Made by a program: the position numbers and the translations under genes
Part shown: piece after piece, positions 7,338 to 14,450 of the stretch
How the letters are laid out: each line of letters opens with the position of its first letter
Numbering within the stretch: position 1 is the stretch's first letter
The notes under the pieces: generated by a model
Database searches by the model: none
Told to the model about the DNA's origin: nothing
What the model saw: only the letters and a program-made list of their open reading frames with translations
Source of the DNA: CBDUQP01 sp965369385
GTDB taxonomy: Bacteria > Planctomycetota > Phycisphaerae > SM23-33
Reading direction: 5' to 3'
DNA length: 17,542 nucleotides
Assembly (NCBI GenBank): GCA_965369385.1
Contig: CBDUQP010000077.1
Span: forward strand, 1-17,542

Positions 7338-7346
7338 TATTTTGTC

Positions 7347-7781
7347 ATGACGAATAGTCAAAAAAAATTCAGGATTGAGGTGTATACGCCGTCGGGGCCT
7401 GCGTGTCGGTCTGACGTGACAGGCGTGGTGTTTCCCGCTATTGACGGGCAACGCGGTGTTCTTGCTTCGCATTCGCCAATGGTTACGCTGCTGGGGGCGG
7501 GCCTTATGACGGTAACGCTGGCGGACGGCGGGCAGAAGGAGTATTTCGTATCGGGCGGATTCGCCAACTGTCATCCGGAAGTCCTCACTCTGCTCCCTGA
7601 CGAGTGTGATGATGTGGCTGTGATGGATCGCGATGAGGCATGGGATCGCATAGAATTCGCCCGCAGCCTTCCGCAACGTAATGATACCGAGCGTGAATAT
7701 CGCCATGCGAAGCTGGAAGTTGCCCTTAAGCGTTTCAACACATTTCAGCTGTCCAAACGCCACGGCAAGGATCGCGCGTGA
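7347..7781 (+). CDS. atpC: F1Fo ATP synthase subunit epsilon
   Basis: Epsilon forms the foot of the rotor with gamma and inhibits ATP hydrolysis in many bacteria. The N-terminal beta-sandwich is recognisable by the GVVFPAIDGQRGVLASHSPMVTLLGAG block (about residues 26-52) and EYFVSGGFA (65-73). The C-terminal part (about 90-140) is helical and charged, as in the two-helix inhibitory domain. The length of 144 is normal. The ATG at 7347 has no clear Shine-Dalgarno sequence: the preceding bases are AT-rich and the nitroreductase stop is only 9 bp upstream. Translation is therefore probably coupled to that gene. The stop overlaps the hemC start by 4 bp. Confidence 0.93.
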   Translation: MTNSQKKFRIEVYTPSGPACRSDVTGVVFPAIDGQRGVLASHSPMVTLLGAGLMTVTLADGGQKEYFVSGGFANCHPEVLTLLPDECDDVAVMDRDEAWDRIEFARSLPQRNDTEREYRHAKLEVALKRFNTFQLSKRHGKDRA

Positions 7782-8713
7782 CAGGCCCAAATGAGATGAA
7801 GCGATTACGGATAGGAACTCGCAAGAGCGCCCTGGCGATTGCGCAAACAAACATTATCGCAGAATCCATTCACCGGAGGTATCCAACCGTTGACGTGGAG
7901 CTTGTGACGTTTGTGACTGCCGGCGACCGGGCTGCGGGACCTCTGGCGGATATCGGAGGAAAGGGACTCTTCACCGAGCAGCTTGAGCAGGGACTACTAA
8001 GCGGGAATATCGATCTGGCGGTGCACTCAGCCAAGGATTTGCCAACGGATATCTCCAAGCGTTTTATGATAGCTGCTGTCGCCGAACGTGCAGATGCTCG
8101 CGATGTTCTTGTAACGCCCGGCGGACTTGGACTAGACGAGCTACCTGCCGGTGCGAAGATAGGAACTTGCAGCCGGCGGCGTGGTGCACAATTGCTGGCA
8201 GCCCGGCGTGACCTGCAAATAGTGCCTGTCCGCGGTAATGTTGATACGCGTGTAAGCAAGGTATTGAGCGGGGGTGAGGATGTGTGTGACGGCGTGGTGC
8301 TTGCGATGGCGGGCCTTGGGCGGCTGGGTTTATCGCAGGCACATCGCAAGCATATGCATATTCTGGATTTCATGATTCCAGCATCTGGACAGGGTGCGAT
8401 TGTGTGTGAGACCCTGAAATCGGCGGACTATGTGTCCAGCCTGATCCAAGCCCTCAATCACGAAGTGAGTATGGATGCATTATTGGCGGAGCGCAGCGTG
8501 CTCGACGGATTGCACGCCGATTGCCACAGTTGTATTGGTGTTAATGTGTATTTGGATGAAGGGCGTTGGCGCGGATGCGCAATGGTTTCTCGCAGCAATG
8601 GTTGCGATATGCAGCGAGTCTGCTGCGATGGCCCGAGTGCAGGCGATGTGGGCAGGGCTATTTTGGGTATGCTCTTGGAAAGAGGTGCGAAGGGGATTCT
8701 GCGAGGGCATTAA
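7778..8713 (+). CDS. hemC: Hydroxymethylbilane synthase (porphobilinogen deaminase)
   Basis: HemC joins four porphobilinogen molecules into hydroxymethylbilane in tetrapyrrole synthesis. The GTG at 7778 overlaps the atpC stop (GTGA) with AAGGA just upstream. ATG 7796, six codons later, is an alternative that fits the family N-terminus (MKRLRIGTRKSALAIAQT) equally well. The 311-residue length is normal. Numbered from the GTG: GTRKS at 13-17, HSAKDLPT (83-90) with the catalytic Asp87, GTCSRRRGAQLLAARRDL (129-146), VRGNVDTR (151-158). The dipyrromethane cofactor cysteine is best placed at Cys249 in ADCHSCIGV, where most family members have a GGCxxPIG-like motif, so this loop is diverged. No other heme gene is in the window. 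It is the last gene tightly linked to the atp operon. Confidence 0.95.
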   Translation: MTGPNEMKRLRIGTRKSALAIAQTNIIAESIHRRYPTVDVELVTFVTAGDRAAGPLADIGGKGLFTEQLEQGLLSGNIDLAVHSAKDLPTDISKRFMIAAVAERADARDVLVTPGGLGLDELPAGAKIGTCSRRRGAQLLAARRDLQIVPVRGNVDTRVSKVLSGGEDVCDGVVLAMAGLGRLGLSQAHRKHMHILDFMIPASGQGAIVCETLKSADYVSSLIQALNHEVSMDALLAERSVLDGLHADCHSCIGVNVYLDEGRWRGCAMVSRSNGCDMQRVCCDGPSAGDVGRAILGMLLERGAKGILRGH

Positions 8714-8750
8714 ATATTTTGCCAACCGGACGCTTGTGACGCTGATCGCA

Positions 8751-8779
8751 TTGACTTTGCTGATAGAGATCGTAATAAT
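8751..8779 (+). promoter_or_regulatory. Candidate sigma70-type promoter for the sensor gene
   Basis: TTGACT (8751-8756) and AATAAT (8774-8779) are separated by 17 bp. Each hexamer matches five of six consensus bases. The predicted start near 8786 would leave a leader of about 35 nt before the ATG at 8820. It lies in the 106-bp gap after hemC. This would uncouple the sensor gene from the atp-hemC transcript. Confidence 0.5.
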
Positions 8780-8819
8780 CGATGGATGTGACTCTTGCGG
8801 GGATGTGGTGGTACGTTAG

Positions 8820-10490
8820 ATGGAATCCAGGACAGACGTAGGCAAATTGTTGGTTTTGAGAGGCCCAGCCCTTGAGGCAAGCGGGGTCCTTGATTTTCTG
8901 TCGGAACACTTCGAAGTATGCCAAGCCAATGATTTGGGTGATGCGCTTTCGGCGATGCGTCACGAGCGTTTTTGTGCGGTGCTTTCGGAGACTGCCGATT
9001 TCCTCCCGTTGGAGCGAGGCGTAGTTACCCAGCAGGCGGCGGCGGTTCTGGACACCATAGGCGATGGCGTGTGCATGGTTGATTCGGCAGGCGGGCTGAG
9101 CTGGGCAAATCGCAGTATTCGCGAGTTCTCGCCCGAGGTACTCAGCAAGTTGTGTGCGATATGCATGCGAGCAAACAGGGAATTCAGGTCGTCCGCATCA
9201 CGCGAGACCTACCGGGGCCGCCGCTATACGCTGATTCCTGATGACCGAACATACTATGAAGTTATCTGTTCGCCCGTGCGAGACCCGCAGGGGAAATTGC
9301 AGCAGGTGGCAGCAGTTGTGGTCAATGCTACGACGCAACGCAGGCAGCAGATCAAGCTTAACGCGATAGACCGTGCGGGCAGGGAGCTGGTGCATCTGGA
9401 GTCGGCGCAGGTGTTGTCTATGGATGCGACCGAGCGACTTAAATTACTCGAAGACCGCATCATCAGTTGCAGCCGCGATGTTCTGGACTATCAGCACTTC
9501 GCTGTTCTGCTGCTGGACGAGGCCACAAACAAGCTGGATATCATCATATCTCAAGGTATGGGGTCCGAGGTGGACGATTACGGGTGCTTTGCCAGGACCG
9601 AAGGTAACGGTATCTGCGGATACGTGGCTGCCACCGGGCGGAGCTACATATGCGCCGATGTGTCCAAAGATCCCAGATACATGGGAACTCACGGAGCCAT
9701 GAGCTGCATGACGGTTCCGCTGATGCTGAATGATAAAGTGATCGGCGTTCTGCACATCGAGAGCGATCAGATAGGGCGTTTTGGTGAGGAGGATCGCCAG
9801 TTTTCGGAGATTCTCGCTAACTATGTGGCGTTGGCTTCGCACATTTTGAATCTTCTGGTAGCGGCGCGTCACACTACGCACACGAAGGTTACCGGTTCGA
9901 TGGCGGCTGAGATTGCCGGGCCCATAAACGATATTATTACCGATCTCGGGGATGTGCTGGAAGACTACATCGGTATGGATGACCTGCGGAATCGCCTTAA
10001 TAGCATAATAGACAGCGCGAGCAATGCGAGGAATCTGGTGCGTGCGTGGGGTAAATCGCCGACATCAGGGATGATGGGCGATACGGACAAGGTTGCGAAG
10101 GATCCGGTTCTTGCGGGCAAACGGGTGCTGGTTGCGGAAGATGAAGAGATCATCCGTGAGACAGTTCAGGGCGTGCTCGCCCAGCGGGGCTGCATTGTTG
10201 ACGCAGCATATGATGGCGGTATGGCGATTGAGATGCTGAACTCTAATCCTCGGTACGATCTTGTTGTGTCGGACATAAAAATGCCCAAATCAAGCGGTTA
10301 TGATGTATTTGCTGCCGCCAAGGCCAAGAGTGAGGACACACAGGTGATACTGATGACGGCATTTGGATATGACCCGAATCACGCTGTTGTACGGGCGAAC
10401 AAAGAGGGCTTATCTGCGGTGCTGTATAAGCCATTCAAGGTCAACCAGCTAGTGGATCAATGTCGCATTGCGATACAGGGTGAGTCCTGA
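8820..10490 (+). CDS. Multidomain signalling protein: pseudo-REC, PAS, GAF, dead kinase stub, REC
   Basis: A cytoplasmic 556-residue protein with no membrane segment. Residues about 8-65 look like a receiver fold without the N-terminal acidic pair and with Glu57 (VLSET) where the phospho-accepting Asp would be. Residues about 70-175 form a PAS domain (LDTIGDGVCMVDSAGGLSWAN). Residues about 195-345 form a GAF domain (GNGICGYVAATGRSYICAD, then VPLMLNDKVIGVLHIES). Residues 355-410 resemble a histidine-kinase dimerisation helix, but the H-box reads AAEIAGPINDI, with Ala363 replacing His, and no ATPase domain follows. Residues 435-550 are an intact receiver: Glu440/Asp441, Asp485 (VVSDIKMP), Thr513, Lys537. 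It therefore cannot autophosphorylate and is more likely a phosphorylation target or scaffold, perhaps for the kinase at 12972. The Shine-Dalgarno sequence is weak. A strong terminator follows. Confidence 0.85.
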   Translation: MESRTDVGKLLVLRGPALEASGVLDFLSEHFEVCQANDLGDALSAMRHERFCAVLSETADFLPLERGVVTQQAAAVLDTIGDGVCMVDSAGGLSWANRSIREFSPEVLSKLCAICMRANREFRSSASRETYRGRRYTLIPDDRTYYEVICSPVRDPQGKLQQVAAVVVNATTQRRQQIKLNAIDRAGRELVHLESAQVLSMDATERLKLLEDRIISCSRDVLDYQHFAVLLLDEATNKLDIIISQGMGSEVDDYGCFARTEGNGICGYVAATGRSYICADVSKDPRYMGTHGAMSCMTVPLMLNDKVIGVLHIESDQIGRFGEEDRQFSEILANYVALASHILNLLVAARHTTHTKVTGSMAAEIAGPINDIITDLGDVLEDYIGMDDLRNRLNSIIDSASNARNLVRAWGKSPTSGMMGDTDKVAKDPVLAGKRVLVAEDEEIIRETVQGVLAQRGCIVDAAYDGGMAIEMLNSNPRYDLVVSDIKMPKSSGYDVFAAAKAKSEDTQVILMTAFGYDPNHAVVRANKEGLSAVLYKPFKVNQLVDQCRIAIQGES

Positions 10491-10526
10491 TAACAGTTGT
10501 TATTGACTGAGTTTGTGTCACTTCAT

Positions 10527-10552
10527 AAACGCTCCGGTTCGGGGCGTTTTTT
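10527..10552 (+). terminator. Rho-independent terminator
   Basis: AAACGCTCC (10527-10535) pairs with GGGGCGTTT (10541-10549) around a GGTTC loop: nine pairs with one G-U. A six-T run (10547-10552) partly overlaps the 3' arm. It lies 37 bp after the sensor gene stop and is the first convincing intrinsic terminator in the window. It would end transcripts that come from the atp-hemC-sensor stretch. Confidence 0.9.
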
Positions 10553-10826
10553 ATTTGGTGGGGAGTTTTAGGGGATCGGGTATTGCAGTTGGGGCGCATT
10601 TCATGGGTATCTTGGAGGGGGAAAAGTTTTAATAATGCGATAAAGCCCCTATATTTCCTGGTCGATATCAAGCGTTGGAGATAGGTAGATCCGCTTTTCG
10701 GATGGCAATGATCGGTTGGGTCTGCTACGGCCTGGATACCCGGAGGAGGGATATTCGGGAGTTGGAGGAATGCAGGGCAGTTTGATTAGACGGGCCTTGC
10801 CTTGGTTTTATCCGGTTGGAGGAATG
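10553..10826 (+). other. Non-coding stretch before the prepilin gene
   Basis: About 270 bp between the terminator and the prepilin start hold no credible gene on either strand. Visible elements are a weak promoter-like pair (TTTTAA at 10627-10632, TATATT at 10650-10655, 17-bp spacing), a perfect 5-bp hairpin ATCCG/CGGAT with loop CTTTT (10689-10703), and a direct repeat near its end (10761-10826). If the promoter is real, the mRNA leader would be about 165 nt, long enough for regulation. I looked for the cyclic-di-GMP riboswitch core and did not see it. Confidence 0.4.
10761..10826 (+). repeat. Direct repeat of a Shine-Dalgarno plus ATG before the prepilin
   Basis: The 12-mer GTTGGAGGAATG occurs at 10761-10772 and 10815-10826, 54 bp apart, so both ATGs (10770, 10824) are in the prepilin frame. 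In each copy GGAGG is only one base from its ATG, a poor spacing. Only the second copy is followed by another ATG (10827) at usable spacing. Starting at 10770 would give a 27-residue leader before the processing site in place of 8. Confidence 0.7.
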
Positions 10827-11285
10827 ATGGCGGTTTCATCACGAAATGCATTTACGAGCCTGGAGATAGCGATTATCGTTAGTTTTCTGCTGTTGACAGC
10901 GGTGGTTGTGATTCCGCAGTTCTCGGAGGCTGGCCAGGACGATCTCTCTCAAGAGCTTGCAAACAAGGTTGATCTGGTGCGAGCGCAGTTGCAGATCTAC
11001 AGCATGCACCACGACGGTAAGTTTCCGGTCGATTTTGTTTCGCAGATGACGAGGCGGACGGATCGCGAGGGAAACGTGATGTCGGAGGATGACGATCCGC
11101 TGGATTACTCTTTCGGTCCGTATTTGCAAATCGTTCCGTCCAATCCGTATGCCACGGATTTGTCGCGAGCCCGCACGGTTGGAATACGTGGCGATGATAC
11201 GGTCGGACCGGGGTGGGTGTATGATCCTGAGTCGGGACGTTTCTCCGCTGTGGGAGTTGATGTCCCGAATTACCCTGTGCAATAG
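10827..11285 (+). CDS. Type IV prepilin / GspG-like pseudopilin
   Basis: This is a small exported pilin-like subunit for a type IV pilus or type II secretion pseudopilus. The start ATG 10827 was chosen because GGAGG (10818-10822) is 4 nt upstream. ATG 10824 is too close to it, and upstream starts (10770, TTG 10716) give unusual leaders. The 152-residue product has an 8-residue leader ending RNA, then FTSLE with the conserved Glu at mature position 5, and a hydrophobic helix (about 13-33). The residue before the cleavage site is Ala rather than the usual Gly. The globular part has the pattern of GspG-like proteins: a long helix with LVRAQLQIYSMHH, then GKFP, GPYLQIVPSNPY, and GWVYDPESGRF (about residues 60-145). 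A PilM-like gene follows 49 bp later, suggesting one operon. Confidence 0.85.
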   Translation: MAVSSRNAFTSLEIAIIVSFLLLTAVVVIPQFSEAGQDDLSQELANKVDLVRAQLQIYSMHHDGKFPVDFVSQMTRRTDREGNVMSEDDDPLDYSFGPYLQIVPSNPYATDLSRARTVGIRGDDTVGPGWVYDPESGRFSAVGVDVPNYPVQ

Positions 11286-11334
11286 AAGGAGTGTTCCGGT
11301 GCTACGGATGCCAGGTACGCACGGATAGACACTA

Positions 11335-12492
11335 ATGTTTAAGTGGCGAAGAAAATGTTGGCCCATAGGTTTGGATATAGGAACTGACAGCGTCAGGATG
11401 TTGCAGTTACATCCCGTTGCAACCGGTATGGACCTGCTTGCCTATGGTGGGATCAATCGCGTCAATCTGAACGGTCAGGAAACCGTTGTCGATTCGATTC
11501 GTCACGCATTGAAGACATTGCCGTTCCGCGGGAATAGGGTTGTTTCCTGCATAGCGTCGGACAAGCTGGAGGTGGCAACTGTCCGCCTTGGCGAGATGCC
11601 GGGCCAGGAATTCGAACGTGCTGTTCTGCACGAAGCTCGCACACGGTTTGGAGGCGATATTGCTTCAGAGGGTGTGCAGCACATCGTTGCCGGAAAGATA
11701 GCAAGTGGAACCAATCCTGGACTTGAGACCATCATCATGGCCGCCCGCAACGAGGACATTGAATCGCATTTCGCCCTGTTGGATGAAGTGGGGCTTGTTC
11801 CCGTGCATATAGAAGCCGAACCCGTGGCTATGTTCCGGATGATGGAGAGATTCCAGCGTCGCGGGAGTGATGCTGGACGTGTTGTGGGGGTTGTGGATGT
11901 CGGACATAAGACTACGACTGTAGTGATAGCCCGCGGGCGAAGGATTCTGTTTGTTCGGACGATCAACCTTGGCGGTGGTGACTTCACGCGTGCGGTTGCC
12001 AAGAATCTGGACATAGATATTCGTGAGGCCGAAGAACTGCGGAATAGCATTCGTACTGAGAACGCGCTGAGAATTGCCGGTAGCGGCACAGGCGACAGGG
12101 GAAAGGTGTATGCGGATATCCGCGATGATATCCAGTGGGCGATATTTGATGCTGTCCGTGGTGAGGTTGGCAGGCTTGCGGAGGAAGTGGAGATGTGTGT
12201 GCGTTATTGTTGCAACACTTTTGCAATATCACACTTGGAATCAATGAATATTGCCGGTGGTGAAGCATATGAACCGGCAGTTATGGAGTTGCTGTCAAAG
12301 CGTTTAGGTTTCCCGTGCATCGTGAGCAATCCGTTGCGAGGGATAAGAGCACGAGTCATGGGTGTTGATGCCGGATGCAGGACGCCTGCCAGCGAATGGG
12401 CCTTGTGCACAGGATTGGCGCTGCGGGAAAGCAATATATTTGCCGAGAGTGAGGGATGCTGTGAAAAACGCGATTCCAGACTTTCTGCCTGA
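11335..12492 (+). CDS. pilM: PilM-like type IV pilus assembly ATPase
   Basis: PilM is an actin-fold cytoplasmic protein that binds the N-terminus of PilN and links the inner-membrane platform of type IV pili to the cytoplasm. The 385-residue product has the FtsA/PilM pattern: phosphate-1 loop IGLDIGTDSVRML (11-23), a middle 1C-like domain (about 75-170) with EAEPVAMFR, phosphate-2 DVGHKTTTVVI (188-198), then LFVRTINLGGGDFTRAVA (205-222) and the adenosine motif NIAGGEAYE (305-313). It is slightly longer than the usual 350-360. The Shine-Dalgarno sequence is weak. Its 3' end overlaps the next gene by 32 bp. I use the symbol for the family; orthology to a pilus rather than a secretion system is not shown. 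Confidence 0.85.
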   Translation: MFKWRRKCWPIGLDIGTDSVRMLQLHPVATGMDLLAYGGINRVNLNGQETVVDSIRHALKTLPFRGNRVVSCIASDKLEVATVRLGEMPGQEFERAVLHEARTRFGGDIASEGVQHIVAGKIASGTNPGLETIIMAARNEDIESHFALLDEVGLVPVHIEAEPVAMFRMMERFQRRGSDAGRVVGVVDVGHKTTTVVIARGRRILFVRTINLGGGDFTRAVAKNLDIDIREAEELRNSIRTENALRIAGSGTGDRGKVYADIRDDIQWAIFDAVRGEVGRLAEEVEMCVRYCCNTFAISHLESMNIAGGEAYEPAVMELLSKRLGFPCIVSNPLRGIRARVMGVDAGCRTPASEWALCTGLALRESNIFAESEGCCEKRDSRLSA

Positions 12493-12808
12493 ATGCAGGC
12501 GACAGGCCGCAAAAAGCAAAGGCAAGGAATTGTCTCCTGCGGCAGTTGTGATTTCGACGATAGCGGTGATCCTGCTTGTGGGTGCCTGGCAGATGGGGAT
12601 CTGGCCGATCATCCGCCATGTGGCGGCGGAGGATGTTCTGGAAGAAGGCGTGGTGAGTGAGGTATTGCCTGAACTAGGATGCCGGCCGGGGGCGAAGTTG
12701 CCCTGCTCGGTAAACAAAGCTGGAACGCATGAGGCGGACGGTTGCACAGACGAGGCGTCTGATGTATGCCCCACCGGCGGCGAGGCTTGCGGTTCTGACG
12801 TGAAATGA
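12461..12808 (+). CDS. Short PilN-like single-span membrane protein with Cys-rich tail
   Basis: The GTG at 12461 has GAGGG (12451-12455) 5 nt upstream. The frame is open further upstream inside pilM, but that part has no family character. The 115-residue product begins VKNAIPDFLPECRRQ, which resembles the N-terminal NLLPE..R cytoplasmic motif that PilN uses to bind PilM. One membrane helix follows (about residues 28-46), then a short extracytoplasmic part. PilN is usually 170-200 residues with a ferredoxin-like domain, and that domain is missing here. The tail instead has five cysteines (in GCRPG, LPCS, DGCT, DVCP and EACG), which could form disulfides. The PilN relation is inferred from position after pilM, topology and the N-terminal motif, so it is uncertain. 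No PilO gene follows. Confidence 0.65.
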   Translation: MKNAIPDFLPECRRQAAKSKGKELSPAAVVISTIAVILLVGAWQMGIWPIIRHVAAEDVLEEGVVSEVLPELGCRPGAKLPCSVNKAGTHEADGCTDEASDVCPTGGEACGSDVK

Positions 12809-12971
12809 TATGTGAATATACATTATACGGTAGGTTAAGGTGCAGTAGTTGAATGACGATAAAGTGAACGTGGTAAGTGTGGCAAATGCTAAGGTATTTG
12901 TTACTCATTTGATATTGTTCGTGGAGGACGCCGGCTGGAATTACGCCGGATTGACGCAGGAGGATAGTTGA

Positions 12972-14414
12972 GTGACTACAGCAAGGCGACTAGGCTTTGT
13001 TACGGTGGTGTTGATTTCGCTGGGAGCTTCTGCGGCGTATTTTACTACCGCTACCGTGATGAGATATCATGGTGAAGAGGTTATGAGATTTGGATTCCTC
13101 GTTCCGGCGCTTGTCACTGCTGTAACAACTCTGACTGTTCTATTCTTCTGGCGTGGGTTGCATGGTGCGGTGGCTTTGCTTTCGGGGCAGCTTGAAGAGA
13201 TGGCAACGTCTGGACGTGTCGAGCCGGTAAGTGTGGGAGGTAGCGAAGAGCTTGGGAAGATAGCCCTTCCGTTGAACCGGGTGCTTACCACCGTTCGTGA
13301 ACAGGTTGACGAGTTGGACAGCAAGAGTCGTGAGTTCCAGATTCATTCACACGTTGCCCTGGCGGAGAAGCGGAACACCGAGGCGATAATCTTCTCGATT
13401 TCCGATGCTGTGATAGTTGTCAACCGTTTTGACGAACTCATGCTTGCCAACCAGGCTGCCGAGAAGCTGCTGGGGTTCAAGCTCAAGACCAGTATTCGCA
13501 AGAGCATAGATAGTGTTATAAACGATACCGCGCTAGTGAAGCTTATACGCGATACACGAAGCCAGGGGCAGGTTGGTACCCGCAATATCGTTGAACACTC
13601 GATCAACCATCAGGGAATTGCCCGAACGTTCAACATAACTCTGAGCAGTGTGGTTACGCATATCGGTGAGGTGTCCGGAATAGTGGCCGTCATGAGGGAC
13701 ATTACTCGTGACAAGGAAATCGCCCAGATGAAGAGTGATTTTGTTGCCAATGTGTCCCATGAACTCAAGACTCCGCTCGCATCGATAAAGGCATACACCG
13801 AGTTGCTGAGTGACGGGGATATCCCCGAAGGTCACAGTCCGCAGGAGTTCTACAAGATAATCGCAAAAGAGACAGATCGCTTGCACCGCTTGATTGAAAA
13901 TATCCTGAATATCTCACAGATAGAGTCCGGACTGATGCGGACTTCGTGTGAACCTGTGAGCATCAGCAGTGTGGTGCAGCAGGTGCTGGACGTGGCCAGA
14001 CCCCAGGCATCACAGAAGGACATCGAGCTGGAAACCCATCTGGCGCCGATTTTCAACCAGGTCATTGGTGATCAAGATCTGATCTATCAGGCTGTGATGA
14101 ATTTGGTTTCGAATGCCATCAAGTATACGATGGAGTCGGGCAAGGTGAGCGTTGAAGTCTATCTCGATGAGGTGAGAAGTGTTGTGGTGTGTACTGTAAA
14201 AGATACGGGGATTGGCATCGCTCCTGACGATCTCTTCCACGTTTTTGACAAGTTCTACAGGGCTCAGGGTAGCAGGTATCTTGCAAAGGGTACCGGCCTG
14301 GGGCTCACGCTTGTCAAGAATATCGTGGAAGTTATCCATGGAGGAAAGGTCTCGGTAACCAGTGAACTCGGCAAGGGAAGTACATTTGGTTTCGAACTGC
14401 CTGTTTTGGACTGA
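12972..14414 (+). CDS. Membrane PAS sensor histidine kinase
   Basis: The GTG at 12972 has AGGAGG (12958-12963) 8 nt upstream, the best ribosome site in the window. A small 5-bp hairpin (12931-12949) lies just before it. The 480-residue protein has two membrane helices (about 8-28 and 40-60) with a very short outer loop of about 10 residues, so it is unlikely to bind a large external ligand. A HAMP-like linker (about 60-115) and a PAS domain (about 135-245, SISDAVIVVNRFDELMLANQAAEKLLGF) follow. The kinase core is intact: H-box FVANVSHELKTPLASI with His263, N-box NLVSNAIKYT (Asn381), G1 DTGIGI (411-416), F-box FDKFYR, G2 GTGLGL (440-445). It closely resembles the PhoR/VicK (WalK) type. The likely partner is the receiver encoded 36 bp downstream. 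Confidence 0.93.
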   Translation: MTTARRLGFVTVVLISLGASAAYFTTATVMRYHGEEVMRFGFLVPALVTAVTTLTVLFFWRGLHGAVALLSGQLEEMATSGRVEPVSVGGSEELGKIALPLNRVLTTVREQVDELDSKSREFQIHSHVALAEKRNTEAIIFSISDAVIVVNRFDELMLANQAAEKLLGFKLKTSIRKSIDSVINDTALVKLIRDTRSQGQVGTRNIVEHSINHQGIARTFNITLSSVVTHIGEVSGIVAVMRDITRDKEIAQMKSDFVANVSHELKTPLASIKAYTELLSDGDIPEGHSPQEFYKIIAKETDRLHRLIENILNISQIESGLMRTSCEPVSISSVVQQVLDVARPQASQKDIELETHLAPIFNQVIGDQDLIYQAVMNLVSNAIKYTMESGKVSVEVYLDEVRSVVVCTVKDTGIGIAPDDLFHVFDKFYRAQGSRYLAKGTGLGLTLVKNIVEVIHGGKVSVTSELGKGSTFGFELPVLD

Positions 14415-14450
14415 ATGCAACGTGCCTGCGAAAGAACCATGTGATATGCG

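Noticed and set aside
8475..8819. A 114-codon + strand frame overlapping the end of hemC and filling the gap to the sensor gene
   Set aside because: Two thirds of it is out of frame inside hemC, no ribosome site precedes it, and the hydrophobic tail comes from the gap where a promoter is more likely.
10703..10720. A sigma54-type promoter (TGGCA followed by GGTTGG) before the prepilin
   Set aside because: The -12 GC is missing at the required spacing from the -24 GG, so the strict sigma54 pattern fails.
10553..10826. Cyclic-di-GMP riboswitch in the prepilin leader
   Set aside because: The conserved core bases and paired arms of the GEMM class were not found by eye.
12922..12960. Operator made of three ACGCCGG/ACGCAGG-like direct repeats before the histidine kinase
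   Set aside because: Repeats are short and irregularly spaced, the third copy is imperfect, and part of it overlaps the ribosome site. Chance is a sufficient explanation.
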